A DNA stretch of 64,000 nucleotides from an uncultured Pelagibacteraceae bacterium (GTDB lineage: Bacteria; Pseudomonadota; Alphaproteobacteria; Pelagibacterales; Pelagibacteraceae), in assembly GCA_902557235.1 (NCBI GenBank), contig CACDZR010000005.1, forward strand, positions 16,613-80,612, given 5' to 3'. Shown piece by piece: positions 8,720 to 18,822 of the stretch. The position numbers and the translations under genes are program-made. Numbering within the stretch: position 1 is the stretch's first letter; every line of letters begins with the position of its first letter. The notes below the pieces were generated by a model. It searched no databases, was not told the origin of the DNA, and saw only the letters and a list, made by a program, of their open reading frames with translations.

Positions 8720-9792
8720 TGAGTTTCAAGTGTGGGATCGTTGGTTTGCCAAATGTGGGTAAATCTACTCTCTTCAATGCATTAACTAATTCCAATAAAG
8801 CTCAAGCAGCTAACTTTCCATTTTGTACAATTGATCCAAATATTGGTGTAGTTAGTGTGCCTGATTATCGATTAGAAAATTTAGCCAAAATTTCTAAATC
8901 AAAAAAAATTATACCTACTACTATTTCTTTTGTTGACATAGCTGGTCTTGTGAAGGGTGCATCTAAAGGTGAAGGTTTGGGAAATAAATTTTTATCTCAT
9001 ATTAGAGAAGTAGACGCTGTAATACATATGATTAGATGTTTTGACTCTAGTGATATTCAAAATGTAAATCCTACAGTTGACCCTGTTAGAGATCTTGAAA
9101 TAATTGAGACAGAAATGAAACTTGCAGATTTAGAGTCCATTCAAAAAAGACTTGAGAAAAATAACAAAAAAAATATTGATGAGGATCAAATTAAAATTCT
9201 TCAAAGTTGTTTAGACTTAATTAATAATGATCAAGATTTAACAAGTTTAAAATCAGAGTTTAGCAAAAAACAACTAAATTTAAGTGGTTTATTGTCTTTG
9301 AAGCCCAAAATATTTGTTTGTAATGTTGATGAGAAAAGTGTCCAAAATGGAAACGGTTACACTAAATCATTCTTAGAAAAATTTGGTTTAGAAAACACTT
9401 TGATTGTATCGGCTGATATTGAAAATCAAATCAATGAGTTAGATAGTGAAGAAAGAAAAAACTACATGGAAATGATTGGTTTAAAGGACACTGGCTTGGA
9501 TATGTTGATACAAAAAGGTTATAAGATTTTAGAATTAGACACTTTTTTTACCTCAGGTCCTGAGGAAACAAGAGCCTGGACTATTCAGAAAAATTGTTTA
9601 GCTCCAAAAGCTGCTGGTGAAATACATACTGATTTTGAAAAAGGATTTATTAGAGCTGAGACTATTTCTTATAATGATTTTGTTGAAAATGATGGATGGG
9701 TAAATTCTAAAACAAATGGAAAAATGAGATTAGAAGGTAAAGACTATATTGTTAAAGACGGTGACGTTTTAAACTTTCGTTTCAATACGTGA
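8719..9792 (+). CDS. ychF: Redox-regulated ATPase/GTPase YchF (OLA1 family)
   Basis: A 357-residue Obg-type P-loop NTPase that binds ribosomes and prefers ATP in studied members. G1 is GLPNVGKSTLFNAL at about 8-21, G3 DIAGLVKGASKGEG near 73, a coiled-coil insertion lies at about 125-190, and a C-terminal TGS domain at about 275-357 contains EIHTDFEKGFIRAE. Its 3' end overlaps convergent petC by 24 bases. The pair pth-ychF is widespread. Confidence 0.95.
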   Translation: MSFKCGIVGLPNVGKSTLFNALTNSNKAQAANFPFCTIDPNIGVVSVPDYRLENLAKISKSKKIIPTTISFVDIAGLVKGASKGEGLGNKFLSHIREVDAVIHMIRCFDSSDIQNVNPTVDPVRDLEIIETEMKLADLESIQKRLEKNNKKNIDEDQIKILQSCLDLINNDQDLTSLKSEFSKKQLNLSGLLSLKPKIFVCNVDEKSVQNGNGYTKSFLEKFGLENTLIVSADIENQINELDSEERKNYMEMIGLKDTGLDMLIQKGYKILELDTFFTSGPEETRAWTIQKNCLAPKAAGEIHTDFEKGFIRAETISYNDFVENDGWVNSKTNGKMRLEGKDYIVKDGDVLNFRFNT

Positions 9793-10548
9793 CCAGATTC
9801 TCTTCATGCTGAAATAAACTAAAACTGTTAATATAATTAAGTAAACTATTGCTTTAAAACCCATTTTATGACGTGTCTCTAAATGAGGTTCTGCAGTCCA
9901 CATTAAAAAAGTTGTAACATCTTTTGCCATTTGTTCCACAGAGGCATTCGTACCATCTGAGTATTCTACCAAACCATCAGAAAGTTGATTGGACATTTTA
10001 ATCTTATTTCCATACATGTATTTATTGTAGTAAACACCATCATCTAAAGTCACTCCAGCTGGAGGATCCTCATATCCTTGAAGGAGTGAATAGATATAAT
10101 CAACTCCACCTCCTCTAGCTTTTACTAAAACAGTCATATCAGGTGGATATGCACCACCATTTGCTGCTTGAGCGGCTTTTTCATTTTCGTAAGGCATTAC
10201 AAATTTATCTGACAACCTTCCTGGTCTCATAAACATTTCACCATCCGCATTTGGTCCATCTTTTACCTCGAAAGATGCTGCAATGGCTTTTGCTTGTTCC
10301 ACTGAAAACTCAGGCCCACCCTCTTCTACTAAGTTTCTATAACTCAAATATTTCATAGAATGACATGACGAACATACTTCTTGATAAACTTGATATCCTC
10401 TTTGAAGTGAGGCTCTGTCAAATTTTCCAAAAGGACCTTTAAAACTCCAATCTGTTTTCAAATATTCAACTTTTTCAGCCGCATTAGAATTAAATTGAAA
10501 TCCAAGTAATAGTGCTATTAAAAACGATAATCTAAAAAAATTTTTCAC
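9769..10548 (-). CDS. petC: Cytochrome c1 of the cytochrome bc1 complex
   Basis: A 259-residue haem protein of complex III. It has a signal peptide (ending near SNAAEK at 21-26), a covalent haem site C59-S-S-C-H63 followed by SMKYLSYR, a periplasmic haem domain and one C-terminal anchor helix (about 233-250). It passes electrons from the Rieske protein to a soluble or membrane cytochrome c. The start is GTG at 10548, overlapping the petB stop as GTGA. It is the last gene of petABC. The ORF is not fused to petB, unlike fbcH of some rhizobia. Confidence 0.96.
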   Translation of the reverse strand: MKNFFRLSFLIALLLGFQFNSNAAEKVEYLKTDWSFKGPFGKFDRASLQRGYQVYQEVCSSCHSMKYLSYRNLVEEGGPEFSVEQAKAIAASFEVKDGPNADGEMFMRPGRLSDKFVMPYENEKAAQAANGGAYPPDMTVLVKARGGGVDYIYSLLQGYEDPPAGVTLDDGVYYNKYMYGNKIKMSNQLSDGLVEYSDGTNASVEQMAKDVTTFLMWTAEPHLETRHKMGFKAIVYLIILTVLVYFSMKRIWSRIETKV

Positions 10549-11810
10549 TGATCTTTAAAAGTATCCTTTTTTTTCACCGCAGCAAGATTTGGTGATCCAC
10601 CTAAAATAGGTTCGGTAATACTCAAAGGAACGGGTGTGGTTCTTTCCTTAAATCCTAAAATTGGTAGCACAACTAAAAAATGAAGGAAGTAATATGCTGT
10701 AGCAACCCTTGCAATTAACAAGTAAAGGCCCTCTGCTGGCATAGCTCCAACGTATCCTAAAATTAAAACATCAGCTACTAAGATCCAATAGAACTGTTTA
10801 TACAAAGGTCTAAAAACTGCAGATCTAATTTTTGATGTATCTAACCATGGTAATGCAGCTAATATCAGAATAGCAGACAACATCGCTATAACTCCTAAAA
10901 GTTTATCTGGGACTGATCTCAAAATTGCATAAAAAGGTAAAAGATACCACTCTGGAACAATGTGAGCTGGTGTTACAAGAGGATTAGCTTCAATGTAATT
11001 ATCAGCATGACCTAAAATATTTGGTGTATAGAAAACAAAAAAAGCAAAAACAATCATAAACATCAACAACGCAAAACCATCTTTAATAACTATATATGGA
11101 TGAAATGGAACTGTGTCTTTTGATGGTTTTTTTATATCAATACCAATTGGATTATTATTTCCAGGCACGTGAAGAGCCCAAATATGTAAAACGACTAAAC
11201 CTAAAATTAAAAAAGGAATTAAGTAGTGTAGAGTGAAAAATCTTGTAAGTGTTGGGTTATCTACTGAATATCCTCCCCATAACCATGTTACTATTCCCTC
11301 ACCTACTAAAGGAATTGCACTAAATAAATTTGTAATAACTGTAGCTCCCCAAAAACTCATTTGTCCCCATGGCAAAACATAGCCTAAGAAAGCAGCTGCC
11401 ATCATAAGAAGATAAATGATTATACCAATAATCCATATAATTTCTCTCGGTGATTTATATGAGCCGTAAAACAAAGATCTGAATATGTGAATGTATACTG
11501 CTAAGAAAAACATTGAAGCACCATTTGCATGTATATATCTTATCAACCATCCGTAGTTTACATCTCTCATTATATGTTCGACACTTTGGAACGCCATATC
11601 AGCATGTGCAATATAATGCATTGCTAAAACTAATCCGGTTACAATTTGAGTAATTAAACAAAAGGTAAGAATTCCACCAAAAGTCCACCAATAATTCAAA
11701 TTTTTTGGTGTTGGGTAATCTGTTAAATGATTTGCTAAAGTTAAAAGAGGTAACCTATCGTTAAACCATTTTCCAACTTTTGATTTTGGTGTGTATTCGT
11801 GTTCACTCAT
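10545..11810 (-). CDS. petB: Cytochrome b of the cytochrome bc1 complex
   Basis: A 421-residue multi-helix protein binding two b haems and forming the quinol-oxidation and quinone-reduction sites of complex [22 protein letters not shown] and the Qo-site [14 protein letters not shown] motif are clear, and paired haem-ligand histidines lie in helices B and D ([15 protein letters not shown]). It sits six bases downstream of petA and overlaps petC. The length is typical of alphaproteobacterial cytochrome b. Confidence 0.97.
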   Translation of the reverse strand: MSEHEYTPKSKVGKWFNDRLPLLTLANHLTDYPTPKNLNYWWTFGGILTFCLITQIVTGLVLAMHYIAHADMAFQSVEHIMRDVNYGWLIRYIHANGASMFFLAVYIHIFRSLFYGSYKSPREIIWIIGIIIYLLMMAAAFLGYVLPWGQMSFWGATVITNLFSAIPLVGEGIVTWLWGGYSVDNPTLTRFFTLHYLIPFLILGLVVLHIWALHVPGNNNPIGIDIKKPSKDTVPFHPYIVIKDGFALLMFMIVFAFFVFYTPNILGHADNYIEANPLVTPAHIVPEWYLLPFYAILRSVPDKLLGVIAMLSAILILAALPWLDTSKIRSAVFRPLYKQFYWILVADVLILGYVGAMPAEGLYLLIARVATAYYFLHFLVVLPILGFKERTTPVPLSITEPILGGSPNLAAVKKKDTFKDQ

Positions 11811-11816
11811 AAAAAA

Positions 11817-12323
11817 TTATCCAATCTTAATTGTGTTAGCATCAACAAATTTATATTCAGGGATTTCCATATTTGTTGGGGCTGGACCTTTTCTAATTCT
11901 TCCTGAAGTATCATAATGAGAACCATGACATGGGCAGAACCATCCATTATAATCTCCTTTTTGATCTAAAGGCACACAACCTAAGTGCGTACATACTCCG
12001 AGCATAACAAGCCACTCTGGATCTTTTGCACGATCTTCATCTTTTTCTGGATGCTTTAAATCTTCCATCTTGACAGCTTTAGCCTCTGCTATTTCTTCTT
12101 GTGTTCTTCTTCTGATAAAAACTGGTTTTCCTCTCCACAGTACAGTAATAGTTTTTCCAGGATCAACTGCACTTACATCAACTTCAGTACTCGCTAGTGC
12201 TTTTACCGAAGCATCTGGGTTCATTTGATCTATCATAGGCCAAATCACTGCACCTGCTCCTACAGCTCCCACTGCATAAGTGGCTGTAAATAAAAAATCT
12301 CTTCTTTTAGTTTTCTTTTCCAC
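11817..12323 (-). CDS. petA: Rieske iron-sulfur subunit of the cytochrome bc1 complex
   Basis: A 168-residue protein with a twin-arginine-like N-terminus (KRRDFLF) and one membrane helix, then the soluble [2Fe-2S] domain. Cluster ligands are C111 and H113 in CTHLGC and C130 and H133 in CPCHGSH, with the disulfide pair C116/C132. It moves between cytochrome b and c1, taking the first electron from quinol. The start is GTG at 12323. It is first in the petABC operon; a 91-base AT-rich gap separates it from divergent trmL and must hold both promoters. Confidence 0.96.
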   Translation of the reverse strand: MEKKTKRRDFLFTATYAVGAVGAGAVIWPMIDQMNPDASVKALASTEVDVSAVDPGKTITVLWRGKPVFIRRRTQEEIAEAKAVKMEDLKHPEKDEDRAKDPEWLVMLGVCTHLGCVPLDQKGDYNGWFCPCHGSHYDTSGRIRKGPAPTNMEIPEYKFVDANTIKIG

Positions 12324-12414
12324 TATCTATAGGTTTTTATAATTCTATATGTTGATTTAGGTAGTTAATATATGATTACATATAATAAAAAAGTATTATT
12401 TTTCTACTGATAGA

Positions 12415-12888
12415 ATGACACATAATCTAATTAATGATGGGCCAAAAATTGCACTATTTGAACCTGATATTCCTCAAAATACTGCTGCGATCATAAGAAC
12501 TTGTGCCTGTTTAGGGGCGAAATTAGAAATAATAGAGCCTTGTGGTTTTTTATTAAATGATAAAAGATTTAAAAGGGTTGTGATGGATTATATGGATGAA
12601 AAAGAGATTAGGTATTATGAGAGCTCCGATCAATTTTTTGATGAAAAACAGAGTCAAAGAATTATACTCATGACAACAAAAGCCTCTAGCTCATATACAC
12701 AATTTAAGTTTAAAAAAAATGATACAATTTTATTTGGAAGAGAAAGTGCAGGAGTGCCTGAATATGTGCATAAAATGATAAATAATAGGTTAAAAATTCC
12801 AATGAGAAATAATAAGCGTTCTCTTAATATTTCTTCTTCTGTTGCAATAGTATTGGCTGAGTGCTTAAAACAAAATGAATTAATTTAA
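12415..12888 (+). CDS. trmL: tRNA (cytidine(34)-2'-O)-methyltransferase TrmL
   Basis: A 157-residue SPOUT-class methyltransferase that modifies the wobble base of tRNA-Leu isoacceptors in studied species. ALFEPDIPQNTAAIIRTC at the N-terminus, GRESAGVPEYVH near 103, and the C-terminal knot motif IPM-RSLNISSSVAIVLAE are diagnostic. hemF starts directly after its stop, so the two are probably co-transcribed. Confidence 0.92.
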   Translation: MTHNLINDGPKIALFEPDIPQNTAAIIRTCACLGAKLEIIEPCGFLLNDKRFKRVVMDYMDEKEIRYYESSDQFFDEKQSQRIILMTTKASSSYTQFKFKKNDTILFGRESAGVPEYVHKMINNRLKIPMRNNKRSLNISSSVAIVLAECLKQNELI

Positions 12889-13716
12889 ATGGATCTAGAA
12901 ATAAAACAAAAATTAACAAGTAATTGGTTTAAATCTTTGCAGGAAATGTTTTGTAAAACTATTGTTGATTTTGAAAAAAACAAGATCAGTTTCAAGTCGA
13001 CTACATGGAGAAGAAATTTAAAAAAAGATGAAGGTGGTGGTGAATATAGAATTTTAAAAGATGGAAAAGTTTTTGATAAAGTGGGTGTTAATTTTTCAAA
13101 AGTTTATGGAAAATTTCCAAAAAAATTTCAACAAAATATACCAGGTGCTCAAAAAGATCCTAGGTTCTGGGCATCGGGTATATCTGTAGTAATGCATATG
13201 AAAAACCCTTTAATTCCCGCGATGCATTTTAACACTAGATATATTTGTACGACTTTTGATTGGTTCGGTGGAGGTATTGATGTTACGCCTTCAAAAAAAG
13301 ATAACAAAGAAAAAGAGGTGTTTCATAAAACACTTAGGGATATGTGCAATCGACATGACAAAAGTTATTATAAAAAATATAAAAAGTGGTGTGATGAATA
13401 TTTTTATCTACCTCATAGAAAAGAACCTCGTGGAATAGGTGGTATTTTTTTTGATTATAAAAAAGATAATTTTGAAAAAAATTTTAAATTTGTCAGAGAT
13501 GTTGGTGTTACTTTTGAGTCTATTTTTCAAAAAATTATAAGTAAAAAAATTAAAAAAAAATGGACTTCTAAAGATAAAGAAAATCAATATATTAAAAGAG
13601 GGAGATATGCGGAATTTAATTTATTGTATGACAGGGGTACAAAATTTGGATTACAAACAGGTGGTAATGTTGAGGGAATATTAATGTCATTACCTCCTCA
13701 TGCAAAATGGAAATAA
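12889..13716 (+). CDS. hemF: Oxygen-dependent coproporphyrinogen III oxidase, C-terminally short
   Basis: A 275-residue enzyme decarboxylating coproporphyrinogen III to protoporphyrinogen IX with O2, for haem used by the bc1 and oxidase complexes nearby. Conserved segments: [10 protein letters not shown] (near 104-113), [10 protein letters not shown] and [23 protein letters not shown]. It stops at LPPHAKWK, where the Escherichia coli protein continues about 30 residues. No continuation is visible in another frame, so the short end looks genuine rather than a frameshift. greA begins two bases later. Confidence 0.93.
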   Translation: MDLEIKQKLTSNWFKSLQEMFCKTIVDFEKNKISFKSTTWRRNLKKDEGGGEYRILKDGKVFDKVGVNFSKVYGKFPKKFQQNIPGAQKDPRFWASGISVVMHMKNPLIPAMHFNTRYICTTFDWFGGGIDVTPSKKDNKEKEVFHKTLRDMCNRHDKSYYKKYKKWCDEYFYLPHRKEPRGIGGIFFDYKKDNFEKNFKFVRDVGVTFESIFQKIISKKIKKKWTSKDKENQYIKRGRYAEFNLLYDRGTKFGLQTGGNVEGILMSLPPHAKWK

Positions 13717-13717
13717 A

Positions 13718-14194
13718 ATGGATAAAGAACCAATTACTCTAAATGGATTAAATAAATTGAAAGAAGAACTAATTTTTTTAAAAGAAAAAAAAAGACCTGA
13801 AATAGTTGCTGCAATTGCTGAAGCAAGATCTCACGGAGACTTAAAAGAAAATGCTGAGTATCATGCAGCAAAAGAGGAACAGTCTCACAACGAAGGCAGA
13901 ATAACAGAAATAAATGATATTATAGCAAGAGCAAACGTTATTGATGTTACTAAAATTAATAATGATGGCAAAGTGATTTTTGGTGCCACTGTATTTCTAG
14001 AAAATTTAGATACTGGTGAAAAGATAGATTACAAAATAGTTGGAAGAGATGAGGCAGACTTAAAAAAAAAATTATTATATTTTCAATCACCAATAGGTAA
14101 GGGTCTTATTGGAAAAAATAAAAAAGATCTTGTGGAGATAAATACTCCCGCTGGAGTAAAAAACTTTGAAATTAAAGACGTCAAATATCTTTAA
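13718..14194 (+). CDS. greA: Transcription elongation factor GreA
   Basis: A 158-residue protein with an N-terminal antiparallel coiled coil (about 1-75) carrying [18 protein letters not shown], whose acidic tip stimulates transcript cleavage in backtracked RNA polymerase, and a C-terminal FKBP-like domain. I place the start at ATG 13718 rather than 13700, because [14 protein letters not shown] aligns with usual GreA N-termini and the earlier start lies inside hemF. The stop is shared with convergent cca in a TTAA. Confidence 0.94.
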   Translation: MDKEPITLNGLNKLKEELIFLKEKKRPEIVAAIAEARSHGDLKENAEYHAAKEEQSHNEGRITEINDIIARANVIDVTKINNDGKVIFGATVFLENLDTGEKIDYKIVGRDEADLKKKLLYFQSPIGKGLIGKNKKDLVEINTPAGVKNFEIKDVKYL

Positions 14195-15465
14195 CCTTTA
14201 ACAATATTATCGATTTGTTTTTCAGTAATTTCAAAATTATTTCTTACCCACTCTTCCTCAATTAATTTAAGCATACTTCCCAATTGTCTTCCCTCTGGTA
14301 TTTTGTATCTTGTCATTAATAAATCAGCTCCAACAGGCAAACTTGGTGTAATCTTATTTTTATAAAGTTCTAATAAACTTAACATTGTCTTATCTAATTT
14401 CTTTGATTTTATAATTTTAAAATTTAAAATATCTAACACTGCTTGTTTGCCATTATAATATAAAACTTTATTTAAGTTGGCTTCATTTAAAGTTTTTATT
14501 CCTTCCTTTTCATTATAAAAATTATTAATAGCATAAGCTCTTTTTTGATCTTTTTTTGAAATATTATATTTGTATAAGAAATATTCTAAATTATCTGTTC
14601 CATCTATTATCATTAAAAATAAAATAAATATAAAATCCAATTCAACAAAAAATTCTTTCTTAACTTTGATTGAATTAATAACACTTTTGATATTCTTTAG
14701 CTCTGGAAAAATCAGTAATATTAATTCGATGCTGAATTTATCTTTTGATAATTTTTCTAATTGATTTGATTTTAATAATTTTTTTAACTCATCTAATAAT
14801 CTTTCTTTAGATATTATAGAAATACCACTTATATTGATTTTTATTGTTTTAATTATTTCTTCTTTGTGAGGTTGTTTTGAATAATTTAAAAAAAATCTTA
14901 AGTATCTTAATATCCTTAAATAATCCTCTTTAATTCTTTTTTCAGGATCACCAATAAAGTTAACCTGCCCCATTTCAATATCTTTTTTTCCATTATGAGG
15001 ATCGAATATATTTCCATCTAAATCAGCATAAATAGAGTTAATAGTAAAATCCCTTCTCGCAGCATCTTTTTTCCAATCTTTTGAGAATTTTACCTTTGCA
15101 TGTCTACCATCTGTAAAAATATCTTCTCTTAGAGATGTTATCTCAAACTTATGATCATCTAGAATTGCTGTAATTGTTCCATGCTCAATTCCAGACGCAT
15201 AAAAATTTATTTTATTTTTTTTTAAGATTTCGGAGACTTCTATAGGATTTAAATTTGTTGCTAAATCTATGTCATCAACTTTCTCATTATTAAATATTTT
15301 TCTCAAACAACCTCCAACATACCTAATCTCACTTTCAGATGAGTGAGAATTAATAGCCTCAAAAATTTTTTTCACAGGCGTTGTTATTGAAAGTTTTTTG
15401 ATATTATTCTTAAATGAGTAAAGGTTTTTTGAGCTCGAGAAAATTTTATTAAAAAAGTTTTTCAT
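14191..15465 (-). CDS. cca: CCA tRNA nucleotidyltransferase / poly(A) polymerase family
   Basis: A 424-residue class II nucleotidyltransferase. The N-terminal catalytic domain has [12 protein letters not shown] (near 45) and the metal-binding VDDIDLATN, followed by [15 protein letters not shown] and a helical tRNA-binding region. It adds or repairs the 3' CCA of tRNAs; poly(A) polymerase is the alternative in this family. The tRNA-Gln next to it already encodes CCA, so here repair may dominate for that tRNA. Confidence 0.88.
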   Translation of the reverse strand: MKNFFNKIFSSSKNLYSFKNNIKKLSITTPVKKIFEAINSHSSESEIRYVGGCLRKIFNNEKVDDIDLATNLNPIEVSEILKKNKINFYASGIEHGTITAILDDHKFEITSLREDIFTDGRHAKVKFSKDWKKDAARRDFTINSIYADLDGNIFDPHNGKKDIEMGQVNFIGDPEKRIKEDYLRILRYLRFFLNYSKQPHKEEIIKTIKINISGISIISKERLLDELKKLLKSNQLEKLSKDKFSIELILLIFPELKNIKSVINSIKVKKEFFVELDFIFILFLMIIDGTDNLEYFLYKYNISKKDQKRAYAINNFYNEKEGIKTLNEANLNKVLYYNGKQAVLDILNFKIIKSKKLDKTMLSLLELYKNKITPSLPVGADLLMTRYKIPEGRQLGSMLKLIEEEWVRNNFEITEKQIDNIVKG

Positions 15466-15468
15466 ATT

Positions 15469-15542
15469 TGGCTGGGGCGCTAGGATTCGAACCTAGGATG
15501 CAGGTACCAAAAACCCGTGCCTTACCGCTTGGCTACGCCCCA
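15469..15542 (-). tRNA. tRNA-Gln (anticodon UUG)
   Basis: The reverse complement folds as a complete cloverleaf: acceptor TGGGGCG/CGCCCCA, D arm GCC/GGC, anticodon stem CGGGT/ACCTG with loop TTTTGGT (anticodon TTG), T stem CTAGG/CCTAG around TTCGAAT, discriminator G and an encoded CCA. It is 74 nt with CCA and reads very like bacterial tRNA-Gln. It lies four bases upstream of the cca start and 32 bases from the end of ispE, so processing from a common transcript with cca is possible. Confidence 0.95.
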
Positions 15543-15573
15543 ATCTAATTTCGTATAACACAAAAAAAAGAGT

Positions 15574-16419
15574 TTATATAGTTTTTGCAACTTTACACCA
15601 GCAATTTTTATATTTTCTACTGAATTTTTTTTTTACATCATCGCATAATTTTTTAGATTTAAAATATGCGACAATTGCTGAACCTGATCCTGTCATTCTT
15701 ACAAAACTCTTATTTGAAGATTTTTCAAGAAAATGTTTGATATTTTTTAATTTTGGAAACTTAGATAAAGAAATTGCCTCAAGAGAATTATTGAGTTTTT
15801 TCAAATTATCAAAGTTAAACATTTTCTTAGAAAGTTTATTAAATCTTGGTTTTGTGAATTTTTTAACACCTGAATATATCTCTTTTGTTGAACATCCAAA
15901 ACTAGGTTTAACAATCAGCACATTAAATTTTTTGCAGTTTTTAAACTCTTTAATCTGATTGTTGGATTTAAGAATTGTAAAAGTAGAATTAAGACCGAGA
16001 GCTACATCTGAACCTATTGATTTACAAATTGAAATTAATTGTCTTTTATTGGGATTTATAAATTTTTTTTTAATCAAATATTTTAATATGTTTGCAGCAT
16101 TCATGGATCCGCCTCCCAATCCAGATTTTGATGGAATATATTTATTAACTTTTATCTCAAACTTAGAACTTGTAAGTAACTTTTCTTTCTCTAAAAATTT
16201 AAACAATTTTGAAATTGTGTTTTTTGGGCCGATGTTTTTTGAAAATTTTCCTTTAAATGAAATTATATGTTTTTTAGATTGAATTTTTTTAATCAAAATA
16301 ACATCATGTAACGTAACAAAACCAACAACACTCTCAATTTTATGTAACTTGGAAGTTTTTCCAGTGATGTTAAGAGCTAAGTTAATTTTAGCATAAGACT
16401 TTATCCTGGAATAACTCAT
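15574..16419 (-). CDS. ispE: 4-diphosphocytidyl-2-C-methyl-D-erythritol kinase
   Basis: A 281-residue GHMP kinase of the MEP isoprenoid pathway. KSYAKINLALNITGK at the N-terminus, the ATP-binding loop PSKSGLGGGSMNAAN (about 91-105) and the C-terminal MTGSGSAIVAYF are characteristic. The product feeds isoprenoids for ubiquinone and the carotenoids made at 28-33 kb; ispH of the same pathway is also in this window. It follows the TPR gene on the minus strand with one base between. Confidence 0.93.
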   Translation of the reverse strand: MSYSRIKSYAKINLALNITGKTSKLHKIESVVGFVTLHDVILIKKIQSKKHIISFKGKFSKNIGPKNTISKLFKFLEKEKLLTSSKFEIKVNKYIPSKSGLGGGSMNAANILKYLIKKKFINPNKRQLISICKSIGSDVALGLNSTFTILKSNNQIKEFKNCKKFNVLIVKPSFGCSTKEIYSGVKKFTKPRFNKLSKKMFNFDNLKKLNNSLEAISLSKFPKLKNIKHFLEKSSNKSFVRMTGSGSAIVAYFKSKKLCDDVKKKFSRKYKNCWCKVAKTI

Positions 16420-16420
16420 C

Positions 16421-18091
16421 TCAGAGACCTTTTATAATTTTTTGATTTATTTTTTGTAATAATTCTTCATCCACATCTTCCATTTTAGATACACTTTTCC
16501 AAAAATATCTTGCTTGAATTTTTCTCCCCAACTTCCAAAGAATATCTCCATAGTGATCATTTACTATTGCATCGTCTGGCATTAACTCAACTGCTCTTTT
16601 TAAATATGTCTCTGCTTTTACATAGTCATCTGTTAAAAAATAAGCCCAACCAATTGAATCTATTATGTAAGGATCATTTTCCTTTAAAGAATATGCTTTC
16701 TCTAACATCTCCATTGCCTCTTTAATTTTATGATCTCTCTCTAACCACGAGTATGCTAAGTAATTAAGAACATAAGCATCATCAGGATCAATTTCTAAAG
16801 ATAAAAGCATATCCCTATCAGCTTCTTCATAATTTCCCATTCGTTCATTACTTGCTCCTCTTCTGTAAAATAAATCTGATTTAATTTGTAAATCATCACC
16901 AACTATTTCTAAAACTTTGGTGTAATATTTTATAGCTTGCTCATATTTTTTTGCGTTCTTATAAAAATTAGCAATATCAAATAAAAATTTTTCATTTGGT
17001 TTTTCGATTTTTTCAAAATTAGACTTAATAAATTTTAACGACTCTTTTTGATCAATTTCTTTTGAGATTATTTGAGCTTCTTTTTTTAATCTATACCAAT
17101 AATAAAAGTCATCTTCTTTTTCAAATTCTCGTAAAATCTTTTTAACACGATCAAATTCTTCATTTGAATATTGATTTTCAGTAAGCAATGATAAATTATA
17201 ATAAAATTTTGGATTTAAATAATTAGACAAATATAAATAAAAGTTAGATTTTATATAATCGTCTTGAGCAGAATATAAATTAGATATTAAAAACAAAAAT
17301 TCACTTATTAAATCATTATGGTTTTTGCATGAAAAAACAGTGTTTATTTTTTTTTCATTGCCATTTTCGATCCAGCTTTTCCCTTGAGATAAAAGTAACG
17401 ATGTATTAATAAATTTAATACCCTCAGTTATTTTTTTGGCTTCCTCTATCTGATTATTTTCAATTAGATATGCTAAATAAAAAAAAGTGTATCTAGTTAA
17501 GTCTGCATCATCATTATTTACTAATTTAGAGAAAAAAGTTTTTGTTTTAGCGTCTCCTAAATAACACCGTTGAAAGGTTGTTGAAATAATTGATAGATTT
17601 CCATAATTTTTTAAATCATTAGGCAATCTTTTTTCATTAAATACAAAAACGTAGTCTCTCAAATTATCTAAAACTGCTGAGTTAAATCGGTTGAGCTTAA
17701 TATATTTTTTGGTCTCAGATATATAATTCAATGCTTTTGAAAAATCGTCTCTTCTTAGACTGTCTATTGTTAATAATAAGTATTTTTCAAAAAATTCGGA
17801 GTTATTTTTATTTTGTTTAATAACATTTATTGCTTGATTAACTTTATTTTCTAAAACTAAAGAATAAACATATCTCTTTAAATAAGGCTCATGCTTATTT
17901 AATAAAATTTTAGAGGTATTAAAAAAATTTAATGCCTTTGAATTATTTTTATTTTCAAATGCTACAATTCCTGAAAAATATTTTGATAAATTTTTGGAGT
18001 CAAAATCATCAAAACTAGCACTTTTAGAATGCAAAGGATTTTGGTAAAGTAAAAATAATATCAATAAAAATTTTATATTTTTGAAAAACAT
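16421..18091 (-). CDS. Secreted tetratricopeptide-repeat protein
   Basis: A 556-residue protein with an N-terminal signal sequence (FFKNIKFLLILFLLYQNPLHS) and at least four clear TPR units between about 375 and 520, for example KYEQAIKYYTKVLEI, NYEEADRDMLLSLEIDPDD and DYVKAETYLKRAVELMPDD; weaker repeats probably fill the rest. TPR arrays mount protein partners; the specific role is unknown. A related protein commonly precedes ispE in Alphaproteobacteria. The gap to the divergent uracil-DNA glycosylase is only 11 bases. Confidence 0.75.
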   Translation of the reverse strand: MFFKNIKFLLILFLLYQNPLHSKSASFDDFDSKNLSKYFSGIVAFENKNNSKALNFFNTSKILLNKHEPYLKRYVYSLVLENKVNQAINVIKQNKNNSEFFEKYLLLTIDSLRRDDFSKALNYISETKKYIKLNRFNSAVLDNLRDYVFVFNEKRLPNDLKNYGNLSIISTTFQRCYLGDAKTKTFFSKLVNNDDADLTRYTFFYLAYLIENNQIEEAKKITEGIKFINTSLLLSQGKSWIENGNEKKINTVFSCKNHNDLISEFLFLISNLYSAQDDYIKSNFYLYLSNYLNPKFYYNLSLLTENQYSNEEFDRVKKILREFEKEDDFYYWYRLKKEAQIISKEIDQKESLKFIKSNFEKIEKPNEKFLFDIANFYKNAKKYEQAIKYYTKVLEIVGDDLQIKSDLFYRRGASNERMGNYEEADRDMLLSLEIDPDDAYVLNYLAYSWLERDHKIKEAMEMLEKAYSLKENDPYIIDSIGWAYFLTDDYVKAETYLKRAVELMPDDAIVNDHYGDILWKLGRKIQARYFWKSVSKMEDVDEELLQKINQKIIKGL

Positions 18092-18102
18092 AACTGCACT
18101 TT

Positions 18103-18822
18103 ATGACTAAAAAGATGTTAAATCAAAATGCCAAATATGATCAAAGATTTTTAGATAAAGTAGAGCCAAAATTTGAATTTAGTAATAAGCCAATAAATAG
18201 ACTTAAAGTTGTTAAGGAAAATAGCATTCAAAATAAAACAGCAAAAGAAGAGAGGATTTTAAATCTAAAGAAAAAAATCAATTCAATTCAAGATTGTAAT
18301 TTAAAAGATAATTCTAAAAATTTAGTTATGGGAGATGGTGATATAAATAGTCCTATAATGTTAATTGGAGAAGCTCCTAATGAGAAAGAGGACTTGGAAG
18401 CTAAAACATTTTGTGGCGATGTTGGTGTACTTTTAACCAAGATGCTTTTAGCAATTAACATCAAAAAAGAAAAGGTGTACTCTACTTACTCAATAAATTT
18501 TAGACCTCCGAACGATAGAAAGCCAACCGCTCAAGAAATAAAAAGATATTCAATTTTCCTTAAAGAACATATTTCAATTATTGATCCAAAAATTTTAATA
18601 TTAATGGGTACCACTGCAATGGAGGCTGTAACTGGTCTTAGCAATCAAATTACAAATGAAAGAGGAGATTGGAAAGAAATCATAATTAGAAACAAAACAA
18701 TTCCAGTAATTATCACTTTCAATCCATCTTATTTAATAAGATATCCAGATAAGAAAAAATTCTCATGGGAGGACCTAAAAAAAATAAGAAAAAAAGTAGA
18801 AGATTTGAATATCAAAATTTAA
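18103..18822 (+). CDS. Uracil-DNA glycosylase, family 4-like
   Basis: A 239-residue protein whose core (about 80-235) has LIGEAPNEKEDLEAKTFCGDVG, SINFRPPNDRKPT and TFNPSYLIRYP, the motif layout of family 4 uracil-DNA glycosylases, which excise uracil from DNA. Only two cysteines are present in the whole protein, so the four-cysteine iron-sulfur site of classical family 4 members is missing. The N-terminal 75 residues are lysine-rich and unassigned. The stop overlaps the rnhB start by one base. Confidence 0.78.
   Translation: MTKKMLNQNAKYDQRFLDKVEPKFEFSNKPINRLKVVKENSIQNKTAKEERILNLKKKINSIQDCNLKDNSKNLVMGDGDINSPIMLIGEAPNEKEDLEAKTFCGDVGVLLTKMLLAINIKKEKVYSTYSINFRPPNDRKPTAQEIKRYSIFLKEHISIIDPKILILMGTTAMEAVTGLSNQITNERGDWKEIIIRNKTIPVIITFNPSYLIRYPDKKKFSWEDLKKIRKKVEDLNIKI

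Noticed and set aside
13690-13760. Frameshift as the cause of the short HemF C-terminus
   Set aside because: Neither alternative frame continues with HemF-like sequence; the next frame is the start of GreA.
15959-16282. 107-residue plus-strand ORF inside ispE
   Set aside because: Antisense to a clear GHMP kinase with all motifs; no family resemblance.
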